DNA of 64,000 nucleotides from Nephrocerus scutellatus (GCA_947095585.1 OX352763.1:18649462-18713461); one strand, 5' to 3'. Shown: positions 1 through 13,430, numbered from the stretch's first letter. The notes: generated by a model not told the origin, from the sequence alone. Numbers and translations: made by a program.

Positions 1-21
1 CAACAACAACAACAACAACAG
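1..21. repeat. CAA microsatellite
   Basis: Seven CAA units at the very start of the window, possibly continuing to the left. CAA runs like this are common in 5' untranslated regions of fly genes, and a candidate coding exon follows about 170 bases later. Confidence 0.8.
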
Positions 22-187
22 AATCAACATACATATAAAACACGCAAGCCCAATAGAACACAGGAAGAAGACCCAAAGTTGCACCACCACCATCCAAGGT
101 AAAACAATTGTCAAATGAAATATAATTGCACAATTTCATCCAGGATAAGGCACAAAACTGGAGATGAATAATTTTAAGGATTAAACC

Positions 188-294
188 ATGTACAAGGATG
201 ATGAGAACGTCGAGCAAACGGTGAGCGAGCGCATCAGCAATCAAAAGGAGACGATGAACAATGTGGCGAGTTACCACAACCAGCTAGCCGTAGG
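188..294 (+). CDS. candidate first coding exon, unknown gene (partial)
   Basis: An ATG directly follows an in-frame stop (TAA at 182-184) and opens about 36 codons starting MYKDDENVEQTVSERISNQ, ending at AGG|GTAAGG, a good 5' splice donor (GT at 295-296). Without splicing the frame stops at once (TAA 296-298). The peptide is hydrophilic and glutamine/asparagine-rich, and codon choice is GC-richer than the surrounding DNA, as expected for a real exon. The CAA-rich leader upstream also contains an AAG|GTAAAA donor near 98, so a spliced 5' UTR is possible. I do not recognise the protein and see no partner exon downstream; the next exon could lie beyond the repeats or outside the window. It may be a chance frame. 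Confidence 0.3.
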
Positions 295-299
295 GTAAG

Positions 300-1149
300 G
301 TGTGCCATATGCGTCACCTTAGATAAATTTACGATACGAGGACTTGTAAAATATATTTTTTGACAATTTGAGTGAAATGTGTGATATACATTATTTTAGC
401 CGTATCTTCCGTTTTAGTTCTGCTTTAATTCTCTTCGTGCTGACTATACCATTTGAAACAAAATCGCCAACCAAAAGGAAGTTTCCGACTTGACGATCTA
501 CGAGCAACAAAATCTTCAACGTCTATGCATTTCTTCTATATGACGGGATGGGAATATATTATTTTATATTCATATGTACTAACATTTTTGCTATAGAAGA
601 GCTTTGAGACAATGTCCGAGTTGATATACAATGCAATTGCATCGATTTGCAAATTTTAAAAATCTTCTAACAGGAGATATATCTACATAAATCTATTTAA
701 TGCAAACTAATTCTGTGTAACTCGTTAACTAATTCGTTACAAGGATAATGATAGCTTAGCAATTTTATTTGGCATAATATGGAACATTTCTCATGATCTT
801 GTGACTGACTTGTCGAATGTTCCCGGTTATACCCTACGTCGATTTCACATGGTTGTATGCATTAACCATATCAGGCACATCACCAAGCCACAATTGCAAT
901 AAGAACAGTTGGCCATTTGGAATTAACATCATCATCGCTGCGGTTGTCATCGCCATTTGCCTCTGATTCCACTGCTGATAACATTAACTTCCGGAAGGAA
1001 TAAAAACTTCTTTGTTCTTCCTCGTGCATTGTTAATGTGTACCTCTGGTAGTGGCTATACCGTATAAGTAACATAATTTTACCATTCATGCGATCAACTG
1101 CAAGCAAAGACTCTTTTCTCTAAATATAGTGCTACTCATCTTTGCGCGT
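300..1149. other. AT-rich sequence, no gene recognised
   Basis: Would be intronic if the exon at 188-294 is real. Only short, unconvincing reading frames; no repeat recognised. Confidence 0.5.
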
Positions 1150-1805
1150 ACAAATATCCACAAAGCCACCAGGGTATCTCCTGATGGAGCCACTCGCAAC
1201 AAGTTACACCAAGTGTTGATAGACCGCTGCAACGTACCCAGGTGGCAATGTCGACTCGGACCACTATCTTGTTGGAATGGTGCTCCGAGCGCGGATTGAA
1301 TCATTACGAAAGATTGCTTCTGCCAACCAGATTCGAGTCAACATAGCTGCCCTTCGCAACGAAGAGACCAGAAACAACTACGGTCTAACGATAGGACTCT
1401 CCCTAAATGCGGGAAGAGTAAGTCCTGGGGCTAAGATGTCGGGTGTAACGGGAAATGGACGCCTTAAGAATGCTGTCATTATTACTGCTGACTCCAACTT
1501 AGGTAGTAGTTGTAGATTTCGGAACGACTGGTTCGATGACGAATATAAGCCAGCGGCTGAACTTAAGAATGTTGCGTACCGAGAGATGCAAACATATCAT
1601 TGAACGCAGGCATGCGAAGATGAATATAAAGAGCTCATAAGACATGAAACAACAGTTCACCGGCGAAAGAAAGCAGCCTAGGATAAGAATCTCGTCCGTG
1701 AACTAAAACAGTACAGAGAGCGAGGAATGCACCACACGCAAAAGAATTACCAAAGAGTCCGCGGCATGACGCAATATACACTGCGTTCCACATACTGCAA
1801 AGCAT
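1150..1805 (+). mobile_element. LINE-A fragment: endonuclease C-terminus and linker
   Basis: A decayed piece of the commonest retrotransposon here, a non-LTR element with an APE-type endonuclease followed by a reverse transcriptase. Translation gives the end of the endonuclease (VSPDGATRNKLHQVLIDRC, then SDHYL in a shifted frame) and the linker that precedes the reverse transcriptase (NDWFDDEY, KNVAYREMQ, HRRKKAA, YQRVRGMTQYT). Frameshifts and stops are frequent. It ends near 1805, just before an antisense SINE. The stretch 1409-1503 is closely matched at 32336-32431, where it follows an earlier part of the endonuclease, so at least one of the two copies is rearranged. Confidence 0.75.
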
Positions 1806-1827
1806 GTACAATTATGATTAGTTTCAC

Positions 1828-2090
1828 TAATAGTAATAATATTTTAGGGTGACAGATCATTAAGGTCCAAGGCCAAGCTTCGATCGACCATTTGTGTTTT
1901 GCATGTATATTGGAAAGGAGCTAAATTTAAATGTATTGCCTTGTCCGAAAGCCGAAGTGAGAAGCTTTCGATGACAAGTTATTACTATCGGATGTTTGCC
2001 AGTAGTGGGACCGTGAAAAATACTTTTGGTGTTCGAACCTCGAACCTTCTGCTCAGAAGTCCATGCACTAACCACTGAGCCACGTTGCCA
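1828..2090 (-). mobile_element. tRNA-derived SINE, near full length
   Basis: Read on the minus strand this starts with a tRNA-like head: GGCAACGTGGCTCAGTGG resembles an RNA polymerase III A box and GGTTCGAAC a B box. A unique body follows (TTTTTCACGGTCCCAC, TTGTCATCGAAAGCTTCTC), then a 3' part with CACAAATGGTCG and a tail of imperfect ATT units. It shares the whole layout with the copies at 41721 and 44602. The head is better preserved here than in either of those. No target-site duplication was found. Confidence 0.8.
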
Positions 2091-3465
2091 ACTAAGCAGC
2101 TATAAAATTCGCAGGTCCTTTTTGACAATATTTAGTAATTACCCACCAGAATTTTATACTAAGTAGAAAATTATATCAGAATTCGAAGACAGCACCCGAA
2201 AGTGAAATATCACAAAGAAACAATCACAAGGTTGAATTTTGGAAAATGTCATCACAGTGCCGACCAATCACGATATGGAAATTGTTTGCGCCTTTTTGGT
2301 TCAATTGATTTTTTTCGTTTTCTTCATACTGCCGCAGTTTGCCATTTGTTGTGTCATCCTTTCTGTCACATGATTAAAAATGATTTAATGAAATTGAATT
2401 TAATGGACCCGACACATTTCGCCCCGCCTTTGAGATAAAGAGCGTATTCGTATTAACAATGGACGGCACGCGACACGAGACATCTCATGCCAACTGAGCC
2501 GGAGACATTCAACGTGACCTGCAATTTGCGAACATGTACGCCTCCAGTTTGCCTGGAAGAGAATGAACTGGAGGAATTTGTAGCCCGCAGATACCGCAAT
2601 TATGTCAAAATTCATTGCATTTCATATTTTTGTGACTTTTTTTGTTGTTTTTGTTTTTTTTTTCGCCGGCGAACTGGCGAGGATGCTGATGCTGACAGCT
2701 AGGATCTAGTGATAATTTCTGTGCTCATCGCATGTGCATTATTTTGTTCGGTATTTTGTTTATATACAGGAAACATGTATCCTTTACGTAATTTAAAGAT
2801 GAATTTCAAAATATGCATTTTGGTTCTTACGAAATTAGTGTGATGATTTAATAGCAAATTCTGTTCTAACTTAATTTTTGTGTATACAGCAATATGTGAT
2901 ATGGAAGCTTTAATCGTTTTGAGGAGGATTATGGGGTTGACCGATTTATAAAGATGGTACTCTAATATCTTATATGTTAAATGCTTTGGAAAATATTAAA
3001 AATAAACAAGGATTTCAAACAGACCCAGAAATATTACTCCACTCTTGATTGTGGTATTAAAGTTTGAGGTGACCATTGGATAATTTCTTATTATGTTCAT
3101 TTGATTTACCGACAACTACCCATCCTAATAGCATATTTTGCATGATTAGTTGATCAGTGGTTGTCAATAATTGATTTACGTGTATTGACTCGCCTTACTT
3201 TGTGGTGCTGACTAATAAGGAGGAACATTATGTTTACTGCCATAAAACCAGAAGATAAAACAAGGATTGCACAAACTGTTTCAATGTCAGTCTTAAGAAA
3301 TGTTACATTAAATGCTGATACATCATCACTTCAGTGTCGTCCTATGGCGACTCGTTCCAACCATATTTAGTTTCATATTTTTTCATTGCACATATTTGCT
3401 TAAAGGCAAACTTTACAAGATGTAGCGAACTTGCAATGAGCCGTGAAACTCAGACTTGAAGTAAT
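2091..3465. other. no gene recognised
   Basis: AT-rich unique-looking sequence with a T-rich stretch near 2639-2664. No coding signal or repeat that I can support. Confidence 0.45.
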
Positions 3466-5036
3466 GCAAGGTTAGGTTAAGGTGCCTGTCAGTGAAAGCG
3501 ACACACTTAGACCAGTAATGGTCCATTGTAATACCATACGGAACAGGAAAAGCTTTCCTTCCACATACTCGATGAACTAATTATAGCTTCGCATGAAGCG
3601 TAGGAGACCGTCAATGTCAATGTTGATAAGATCATTAGTGTCACTGTAGAAGAAAGCTCTCATATAGAGTTTACGCTTTTAGGAGAAGGCTGGACAAGTA
3701 CAGAGAAGATGGATGATTGTCTCCTCCTCCTCGTCATCCATTCAGCTTCTGCAGAAGTCATTCGAGAAGATTTCAAGTCTTGCGCCATGCCTGCCTATGA
3801 CACAGTGTCCACTGATGATACCTACAATAGCACCAATATGCAATCTTTTTTGAGAGATCAAACACTTGGAGCGTTTCGGATCCAACTTGGGCCACATCTG
3901 CTTTGTCGCTACGCAAGTTATACCCTTTGACCACCTGCAGTTAGTTTTTACACTGCCATACCGCTTTAACAAGAATTTACATGTAGCGATTGGTGTAGTT
4001 CCTCGCTGGGCGAGTCTTTCCTCCGCCATCTCTACGAGAGATGATCGGCAGTTTAGGCCTGGAATTGACTTTGTAGTGATTGATTCTAGAGATTTCAGTG
4101 CAGCTTGGCTACCCGACAATATACGTATATCCTTATCGGATATGACGTTTCTCTTCAGCCAAGACAAGGCTTCACTGATCGCCATAATTTCAGCCTGGAA
4201 AACACTACAGTGATTTGGAAGACGGAAAGAGAGGCTAAGATTTAATCATAATTTTTTGAGAAAACACCTCCGCCGACTCCGCTATCAGTTTTTGACATGT
4301 CTGTGTAAAAATGAATTTGTTCATCTTCTATGTAAGCATCTTCGTCCCAGAATGATCTGGAGGGGAAGGTGATTTTGAAGATTTTGTTGAAATGGTTTTG
4401 CGGAATGATGTAGTCTATGTTTTCTGGAATCCTGACTAAATTCAGGATAGAGGATTTACCGATATAATTTCTAGTCCACTGGGAGATAGTATTAAGGCGA
4501 ATAGCCGGACTAGCAGCTACTTGCCTGCTGTAAATGTCGAGTGGTGTAAGGTCGAACAGAATGTCCAATGAGGTGGAGTGGGTTGTACGAAGTGCTCCGC
4601 TCATACATAGACTAGCTGATCTTTGGACTTTGCTTAATTTGTCAAGGTTTACTTTCTTATTTAAGGCAGTCCACCATACAGTCACACCGTATAGAAGAGT
4701 AGGTCTTACTACCGCTGTATATAGCGAATGGGTTATATGTGAAGACCCCATCTGCTACCAATGACTTATTTGCATGAGAAGAGTACCACTGTGGCTTTGC
4801 GAACTCTTCCTACCAGCTCAGCTTTCTCTCCAAAATAAGACCCCAATACTTGGCTCTAAATTTCCTGGTGAATAGGACAAGCTCAGTTTTGTGAGGATTT
4901 ACCCTTAACCACAGCGATCTGCCTAGCAAGTTAGCTTGTTGAGAGCAATTTTTGGGATTTCCTTTAGGTTTTCGGGTATTTTCCTGAGACGGCAATAGAA
5001 ACGTCATCCGCATAAGCGATCAGTTTTTGATTTGAC
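3466..5036 (-). mobile_element. LINE-B: 3' half of a non-LTR retrotransposon with RNase H
   Basis: On the minus strand, starting near 5030, LIAYADDVSIAV is the reverse transcriptase catalytic box. Then come the thumb region (4242-4751: YTAVVRPTLLYGVTVWW, KVQRSASLCMSGA), the start of an RNase H domain (FYTDMSKTDSGVGGGV, compare YTDGS) and, in another frame (3742-4185), the rest of RNase H (DIRILSGSQAALKSLES) and a C-terminal region (ITGHC-like IISGHCVIGRH, SNDFCRS) that leads into an acidic stretch. The 3' UTR runs to about 3466. RNase H after the reverse transcriptase fits the I/R1/LOA-type clades. The 5' part is missing and frameshifts separate the pieces, so it is a dead copy. Confidence 0.85.
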
Positions 5037-7070
5037 GTACAAAATAAACAACAGCTAAATAAGTACTGCGAGTGCTGGAACTTCCACTCAAAAGGTCAAA
5101 AAAGAGGTGACTTTTTCATTAAGAGCTGCAAAGAAATTTGACACCATTCATGCCGCGGCGCAACTGCTGCAAAATTGGCAGTTTTGTCATTCAGTTTTGT
5201 CATATTGTACGAGCATCACTGCGTTTGCTGCTAAATATCAGAGTCCTTAAAAAATCCGAAAAACTGAAATAAGCGACCGCCTAAGTGACAAGACACAACA
5301 AAAGCGAAGTAGGTAACATCATGGCAGCAACGGACGAGTGCAAAGCGACGAAATTCTGGCATTCATTACAGAAATTAAATTTAAAATTATATCCTTTTAG
5401 CACCGACATTACAACGTAAAACGTGCTCCGGTGAATCCTGATTGTGAGCTAGCGCGCCGATGTGGATACCGCAGTAGAAATGCCACCGTAATACATTCAA
5501 CTTAAACGAGAACACAAATTAATGATGCCATCTGAGTTCCAAAATTCTTGTCTAACACGCTCCAGAAAACACCAAACATTTGGATGAGTTTTTAACTTCT
5601 TTGTTCATCGGGATCATGCGGGTGGATAGATATGCAAGAGAAGTGCGAATGGCGAACGCGAAAATTAAATTGCGATCTGTGATTTTTTGTTTGTTTGTTG
5701 TCGTTTTTTTTATATCGAGCCGTAAGAACGTTTTTTTATTTCGTACCTTGTTTCGTGATTCGAGTCCATCCAGCATCTAGGATTGTTATACCATAAAACC
5801 GAAATAATGACGGTTGCCATGCTACTGCTATGCCATTGAAGAGTCAGCGTCACTTGGTCCTAAGAAGGCAAAAGTTGTTCTTGTTGGAGTGAGACCATCA
5901 AAATCATCTGTGAGTATCTTTTTCAAACAGATTCATGCAGATTTGTAATAGAAACAATAAAAGCTAACTTAGCTTAGCAGTAGGAACATCGTTAAATTTC
6001 TACTTAAAAACAAACATTGTTCTTTGTCATAGTCAATACCTACCTACAATACCGGTATTTTACGATTACATATATGTATCTCACTTTGTGGTGGTTTTAA
6101 AGTCCTTCCTTGTTTCGAGTGTAAGAATCCCTCCTTACAGTCGTCAACTGTGCTCACAGAGAAAGAAACGGTGAAACGCTGTAAAACCATAAATTTCCCA
6201 CAATTTTGCGTGTCCTTTAGTTTTTTAATACGTATCTCCTCTTGGCTTATTTTGTCTCCTCTTGACTGTGCCCACCCAAGTCTCGTTTGGCTTCATTTTA
6301 TTATGGGATCCTCTTAACATACATCTCGCCGATAATGAGAACAATGTAATGCCATAGCTTAACATGAGATAATCAGGAACAGGATGACAATAATGATGAC
6401 AACAACTACGAAAACGACCGCGACGTGGGAAATGATGATGGGAAGAAGAGTACACTAGAAGGAGAGTGGTAGTTTCCACCATGGACGACGACAATGATGC
6501 GCAATGTGTAATGGTGCGACGATGGTAAGACAATGCCACCATAATATGAAGGAAATGAAATGAACAAAGAACAATGAGGATGGGAAACAGCTTGGGAAGC
6601 ATTAACAAAAAGGAAAAAAAAAGCAAACGCTGACAAAAACTTTGTGCGGAGCACACGTTTACAAGGAAATGATGATTGTTGTTTGTATAGATAATATAGG
6701 AGTAGCAGTGACTCTGGAGCGGCGCTTTTGCTCGCACTCTGAAATCTCATCATGGCTTTGGCAAAGTGAAGAACAATGCGACAAGTTTAGTCATTGTAGT
6801 GTCATCGTAATTGTGCACCTGTGCTCTGCAAAGGATTGCAAGATTCGTCCACATGCGGTAATTCGATATCACTAAGCACTAAGCAAGAAGAAATGCTTCC
6901 TTTTTTCTATCGTGGTACGAGTACTCGTAAAAATATTGATTTTTTATCCATTTGTGAAATGTTTTTACGTTGATTCCAGCAGCTGTTTTACTGCGATGAT
7001 TATGTCATGAGTTGTTCTTAAAACTCTAAAACTATAAACTCATTCTTCGAAACTTAGGAACGGAATTGTT
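5037..7070. other. no gene recognised; purine-biased stretch 6390-6640
   Basis: A short frame at 5843-5907 ends at a good GTGAGT donor and reads SASLGPKKAKVVLVGVRPSK; it could be an isolated exon but has no acceptor or partner that I can defend. The plus strand is purine-rich around 6390-6640, which keeps overlapping minus-strand frames open without looking like protein. Confidence 0.4.
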
Positions 7071-7073
7071 TGA

Positions 7074-7320
7074 CTAAAAAAGCCCTGCGGAAGTGCAGTC
7101 ATCCAAACTGAAAGTGCTTAAGAATTCAAATTGAGCACCGCTGGTGTGAGAAGCGATAAAACAAAAAGACAAGCAGGAAACATTCCTGTGGTGTTCGAGC
7201 GAATCTATTGATGGTGCTTTCTTTGCGTCACCGATAAGTTTTATCGCATGGTTCTGTATTCTGTCAAGCATAGTAACCAGATCAGAGGGGGTGAAATATT
7301 TCTTGCACCGTGTTAGAAAG
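7074..7320 (-). mobile_element. CR1-like LINE fragment (C-terminus)
   Basis: Minus-strand translation MLDRIQNHAIKLIGD, SLEHHRNVSCLSFCF and then SHTSGAQFE is the conserved C-terminal part of a CR1-like reverse transcriptase protein (consensus form LDRIQ.RA..LIGD...LEHRR.V..L). The same stretch occurs at 51405-51830. It stops where the LINE-A copy at 7362 begins. Confidence 0.7.
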
Positions 7321-7361
7321 CAAATGCACTTAGCAGCATTTTTTGCGAAGTTGAATATGTG

Positions 7362-8757
7362 GTCATTACATTACACCAAGAAATTCGTGGAATAAGAGTG
7401 CAAGTATGGAATAAAGAAGTGATGCCAGAATACTGGCGAATGGGCATCTTGTGCACCATACATAAGAAGGGAGATATCACAAAATGCAGCAATTATCGTG
7501 GTATAACGTTGTTGAGTAACGCGTATAAGTTTTACTCCTCTTTACTTCAAGAGAGGATAGCCCCCATATGCTAAAGTCATCATTGGCCCATACCAGTGTG
7601 GCTTCATCCCAGGCAAATCAGTAACTAATTAGATTTACACCTTTAAGCAGGTGATGGAAAAAGGTCTAGAGTTTCAAAACTCACTACACCATATTTGTAT
7701 GGACTTTAATGCCGCCTATGATTCCATAGCTAAAGTATAACTTTGTAGAGCCATGAGAGAATTCGGCATCCCAAATGAACTGACAATGACAAAATGAATT
7801 GAACTGACTATATAGGCTGACCATGAACAATGCTATAAGGCAAGTAAAAATATCCGGATCACTATCAAGTCCATTCAACATCTATAACGGGCTCCGACAA
7901 ATCGATGGACTGTTCTGCGTCCTCTTCAACCTGGCGTTGGAGAAAGTGATCTGAGAATCTGACGTAACGGCGAGAGAAACAATCCTCTATAAATCCATTC
8001 AGATACTGGCTTACGCAGACGATATTGATATCGTTGGTAGAAACCGAAGAGCTGTACAGGAAGCTTTTATCAGATCGAGCTGGAGGCACAAAATCTGGGA
8101 GCAAAACAAAGTACTTGGTGGCCACGTCTGCGAGTAGAAGATCCAACATTGGTCCCGCAATTAAAATAGTGGAGCGCAAATTTGAAGTAGTGCAATCCCT
8201 TAACTATCTCGGATCAACTGTAGCAGCCGATAACACAATAGAACCAGAAATACGCGCACGGTTGCTTAAAGTTAACAAAGCTTACTTTAGTCTGTCAAGA
8301 CTCTTCAAATCCAGGAACTTAGCCATAAAATCCAAGCTGCTGGTATATAAGAAAAGGGTAATATCAGTACATATGGATCCGAGACTTGGGTGCTTCTGAC
8401 CTCTTAGCCGCGTTCGAGAGAAAAGTCTTACGGAGAATTGTTGGCCCCAGATGTGAGAAAGGGTGATTCTGGAGACTCTACGAGCGTTATCGCGATGTCG
8501 ACATCGAGAAGAGAATTAAGCGGTGGACAGGACACCTAGCTCGCATGAGCAAAGAGGAAAAGTCCTTTGCAGTAGGATTTACAGAACACGATAGCGAAGC
8601 CGGCCAAGCCTACGCTGGAAGGATGGCGTAAGCCAGGACGCCCAGAGCTTAGGAATACATAAGTGGATGACATCGGCTCAAAATCGGGACCGGTGGAGAG
8701 ACTTTTTGCGGGAGGCCAGAACCGGACCCCGGTTGTAGAGCCAAATATGATGATGAA
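7362..8757 (+). mobile_element. LINE-A copy: reverse transcriptase and complete 3' end
   Basis: Starts in the region just before the polymerase (QVWNKEVMPEYWRMGILC, IHKKGDITKCSNYRGITLLS) and continues through IIGPYQCGFIPGK, a degenerate LYNA-type core, ILAYADDIDIVGRN (the catalytic YADD box at about 8008-8040), NYLGSTVAADN, LLVYKK, LAAFERKV and RWTGHLARM. The end is a small inverted repeat (ACCGG...CCGGT), then TTGTAGAGCCAAATATGATGATG at the 3' terminus. Internal deletions (one after 8064) and several frameshifts and stops make it inactive. Closely similar to the copies at 25330 and 44889. Confidence 0.9.
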
Positions 8758-11700
8758 TGGACATTTCTGTTAAAAAAAAGGGTCGAAACTGTGGCCGTGA
8801 TATCGCCACAAAGTAATTATTTAACGTGTTTGACAATTTTTTAAGGGCTATGGTAAATCCACGGTAATAAGCCAGTGACTTTATTCCTGATAAGGATTAA
8901 CATCAAACCAGAAATTGCCGGCATATCGCCCGACTTATGCGTAAATTTCATGATATATTGCGTTCAAATTCACTCGTGCAGGCCTTTATTGTGAACGACA
9001 GTTGAATTATAAACATAGATAATAGACCATACTCCTCATAGACTAATAGACCGTAATACGATACTATATACCTACACCGAAAAAATATGACTGTAAACTA
9101 GCAATTCATATCATTTATATGGATGTACTTTTAAGCTACATATGCAAATTAAGCCTGAGAAATATGTTGTTAAGACCTAGTTGGCAGAAGGTAGTACGGC
9201 TAGCTTCGCTGGTAGGAAGTCCTACGAATTATTAAGAGATTTTTTCCCTATGTATGCCACGCTACCACAAATCGATGAGATACCAATGTATGCTGTGGTG
9301 TAGTAGAAACCATAGGACCATCAACTTATAAGAAGAAAAAGCAATAGAATTCAATACAAGAATTCTTGTCGTATGTATGACCTAAACCTACCACTTGTTC
9401 TTTAAAGAAATTACTTCCTTTAAGGCTTGATAAGTCACTTCGATTTTCTAATGCCTGTCGTATTCACTCTCTCTGTAAGATAAATGCAGCTGTTTATTCC
9501 AAAAACTAATACAGCTGACAGTTGTCCAAATGTTGTCAAAAAATTATATTATTACAAGTGTGAAATAATCTATCAACAAATTTGGTTGAAAAAAACCAAT
9601 ATATGGAACTTGTTAAACCACTTGTACTTGAATTTCCTCCCGTTACATAGAATTAATAAGTAATTTAAAAATAAGTCCTGTAAAACTCCCAATGCCAGCC
9701 TGGTCTTGTTGAGTCAATTGCCATTATTTTGCCAAAAATCATCAAATAACTCTTTTTCCGTTTACGCGACTATAAAAAAGAAGTAGAAAGGAGTACAACT
9801 CTAGTGTATCCTTTCCGTAAGAATGGAAGTCAAAGGATTACTCTGAAAAATACATACGCTCCTTGCGATTTTACAATAACATCTTGAAGACGCCACAGTA
9901 AAAATGGGAAATGTGTTCAATCGTGCAACAGAAGAATATCTTAAGAGACAAGAAATAGGACGAGGAACAAAATCTTTGATCCGCCCACCCGCCTGCTCGG
10001 TTATTTTTATTCAATATCCGAACACAAAAGACATCCTTGAAAGGCAAACATTTTCCTTTCTCATTATTATGCAATTCTTCTTAATAAATTATGTTAAACA
10101 GCTCGAGATGTGTAGGAAGTTGGAACCGTCACGATTTAGGTCCACTTTTTAATGCTTATCCTTTCCGTCAATAATTCCCTTCGCACTCAATGAACTCATA
10201 CATACATCTACACATTATGTTCTTTCCTTAACCTAACACAATATTGCGGTGCATAATCCGCTTTTCCTGGTTGTATTCCTACTACATGCGCTATAGCGTT
10301 GTATAGCACATATCGCCATCGTCATGGCGTTCCTTGTCGTCGTCGTCGTCTTCCTGTCTAGAACATTTTTCCAGCCGATTTAAACTCCTTCGGCCTCTGA
10401 CTGCATTTAGTTAGCATGTATAATGCTGCGAACAATTGCATTTTAAATTTTATTAGTCACGTTTCGATCGCAACAAGGACACTAAGTTGAGCCCGTCGTA
10501 TAGAAATAAGGACACTTTATTGCAACTTGTACTATCACTCTATCTAATACGGCAGACCTGATTTAACCCGCACCACCACTACCTAGCGAGCAGGTCGATT
10601 TTAATGTGTCGTTCTGTTCAATGTTTATTGATTGTTCCTGATCCTTAACAATATTTCTATGATCCTGGGTTAAACATAATGGGGACATTTCCTTGTCTAA
10701 GTTGGTTTTTCGTCGCCGTCTTTGTCGTTGTCGGCGTCAATGCCGTTTCCTCATTCAGTTGGCCAGCATGAATTTCTGCCGTTAGCTTAGTCGTTTGCGT
10801 TGTTATCGTTTGCAGCTTAAGTCAATCCTCTCATTGCCTGTTGTCGGTGGACATCTATTGCTTTGAATTCATCGTTAAACTTTGTCCTCAAGCATGGGTG
10901 GTGCCCATGGAATGAGCCTGCTTAATAGTCATATTTGGGTGAAGAGGTTTCTTTTGCGTTTTTTCTTCTGTCCTCTTCGTTTCTTTAAGAAAATGCAAGC
11001 CAACCAAAGTGATGTTAAGAGCGACTCACTCTGTATGGAATTCATCTGTATTGGGTGATGGAAATGGCACATCTATGGACGGGATATGAATAATAAAATT
11101 TAATTTATTCCACTAGAGAAGTTTCAGGTGAAATACTACTAAGCATGTGGATGCTTACTAATCTCTAAAATTTATAACATTAGATGCTTAAATCTCACAT
11201 ATGGTCACATATTCTTTGCTGTTCTATCTATCTATCCTACAAGATAGGATTATTCCAAATCATAAGACCAATTCTAGAATTGATTTAAGGAAAGTAGATT
11301 GACTTTCCAGCCTCCTTTTAACATCACTTTGAATCCTAAGCTTTCCTAAGCTTTATATACCATTTCCTGCAATTTTCTGCAAACATGGACTCCCACAACT
11401 GGGCCTGCTTCATAATTTTTAATTTGATCGGCATGATGCTGGCTAAACTTACAATATTTGATATGAAATGACTGGGCTGCTGAAACTTAGAAGGCTAGAA
11501 GTCAACTATATTCGTATTTAGTAGCCCACACATCAAAAAAAAAGTATAAGAATAGATAGAATAAGATAGCCTCATAACAATCCTAATGGTGGAAGCCGTG
11601 GTCAGAGATTCAGAATTGATTTGCTGTCGGGGTTAGCTCTATCTACGCCCAAGCACTAATACCGATCAAGCTAAGATTGCAGACGCCAGCCTTACCAAGG

Positions 11701-12424
11701 CAGATTGGTTCTACGGGAGTTGGTGAAGACCACAGAGGGATAACTTACGAAAGAATCTTGCTTTCTCTCTACCCACCCATTCTGTACCCATTTTATTTGC
11801 TTATGTTTCACAGGGGCTGTGGTTACCCGGAAACCGTGACCTTAGATTTAACCAAAATGAGAATTGTATTGATACATCTGCAATAGCATGTTGTGGATGG
11901 GCGTTGATTATCGTTGCAAAAGCAAGCTGCGTCCTTTAGCCTTCCAGACAGGTATCCACGTTAATTCAAAACTAGTTTCTTTTCACATAGGCTAACATTA
12001 TTTTTTAGAATACATCATATTAACTGTTTATTTCAAAAAATACTATTTTTTAATTTGTCTGAAAAATGAGCTATACTCGTTTATTAATAAATAACATCCT
12101 TAGAACTCTTTGAACTGGCTATAGAAACGGCCAGAACTTGACCATTTTTAACAAATTATACAAACAGTAGTGGTTTGAAAAACACTGGTATTTAAAGCAT
12201 CGACGTTTGCTGGTATGACACCGGTTTTTTTTTGTATTTCTTGAACTGAGAATTTTTTGTTGTTGTAGACATTGGGATGAGAATAATATATACGATTATC
12301 ATCAGGGCAAAGCGTGATTTGATTCATTGGTCTGGTTTGAATTAGCTCAAACTACTGCTTCCTGCCTAGTACTCAGAGCTTCTACAATCTACAAAGCAAA
12401 GGGAAGCCTATTCTGACCTTAAGA
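8758..12424. other. no gene recognised
   Basis: About 3.7 kb of AT-rich DNA with only short frames. One at 9904-10152 (+, 82 codons) has no family resemblance and no splice context. A CGT/GTC microsatellite lies near 10332-10350. It may be intronic or intergenic. Confidence 0.45.
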
Positions 12425-12990
12425 AAATTCAATCAAGTGTTCCACAATGCAGTGTACTAGGATCAAACCTTTACCACCTGTACACTAGAAACTTACCTAT
12501 GTTCAATGAAAATATTGATCCTACATTCGCTAATGATACTGCAATTATGGCTATTGGCGACAATAATATCGAATCAGCAGAAAAATTACAAACAGCTATT
12601 GCCGAAGTACAACGGTTGATTATGAAGTTTCGTTTCAATTTAAACGAAACCAAATCTGTGCATATGTATTTTACCAACAATCACATCCAACTCAAGCAGC
12701 GTATTTCTATGATCAAGTTATTCCGTACGTGAAGACAGCCAAATATCTTGGTATGACACTAAATGCAAAACTCAGGTGGAAGCCGCATGTCAAGAAAAAA
12801 GATGAAGAGATGAAACTGAAATACAGAAAGATGTATTGGTTAATGGTCCGCTACGCCAATATAGACTTACGGAATTCAACTCTGTGGTTGTGCCAGGCGA
12901 AGTAACAGAAACATAATTCAACGTTTCCAGAATAAAGTACTTCATGACATCTTCGGTGCCCCATGGTAAATTCGAAGGGACTAATTTTAG
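12425..12990 (+). mobile_element. Jockey-like LINE fragment (reverse transcriptase)
   Basis: Translation shows SSVPQCSVLGSNLYHLYT (compare GVPQGSVLGP.LY..Y), FANDTAIMA in place of FADDTAI.A, LNETKSVHMYFT and, after a frameshift, VKTAKYLGMTLNAKLRWKPH, all in the order found in Jockey-clade elements. The second catalytic box has changed from ADD to AND, so this copy is inactive. It runs into an unrelated repeat at about 12995. Confidence 0.8.
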
Positions 12991-12994
12991 AAAA

Positions 12995-13430
12995 TATATA
13001 TGGGCACCCCTCACTCCAAAAATTTTACAAAAAGTTGAAGAAAATCGGGTACATTTTTACTGAATTCCACTATAAATGCTGAAATATAAAAGCACATACG
13101 AAGCACTGCAGCCCAACAACAAAACAACCCCAAACGTAAAGCAAGCAGCGCTGCCCACAGCGCACAACGCATGCAGAACACAGTCATTATAGTTTGAAGC
13201 AATCTGATGTCGGGAAAAACAAATTGTATGGGAGACACCCGACTTCGCGGCCCGATCGCTCTCAAATATTAATAGAAAGTATTGTCACCGGAAATATACA
13301 TATATGCAGAATTTCAATTAAATCGGGCTTTGGGAAGTGAGTTAAAAATTGATCACAAAATCTGAAGAGCTAGTCCGCCAGCCACGGGCATGCGAAGTTA
13401 ATATAGAGACTTTAAAAAAGGTTTACTGTG
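12995..13430 (+). repeat. interspersed repeat family R3, copy 1
   Basis: Its right part (13255-13430) has CTCAAATATTAATAG, TTGTCACCGGAAATA, AAATCGGGCTTTGGG and ends with GCGAAGTTAATATAGAGAC, matching 27410-27575 and 62985-63178 in the same order. The left part looks like a second divergent unit split by unrelated sequence. No reading frame is shared between copies, so it is probably a non-autonomous element or an old satellite-like unit. Confidence 0.65.

Noticed and set aside
6225..6753. Two overlapping minus-strand frames of 170 and 115 codons
   Set aside because: They overlap on the same strand in different frames and arise from purine-biased DNA on the other strand; histidine/serine/leucine-rich with no motif.
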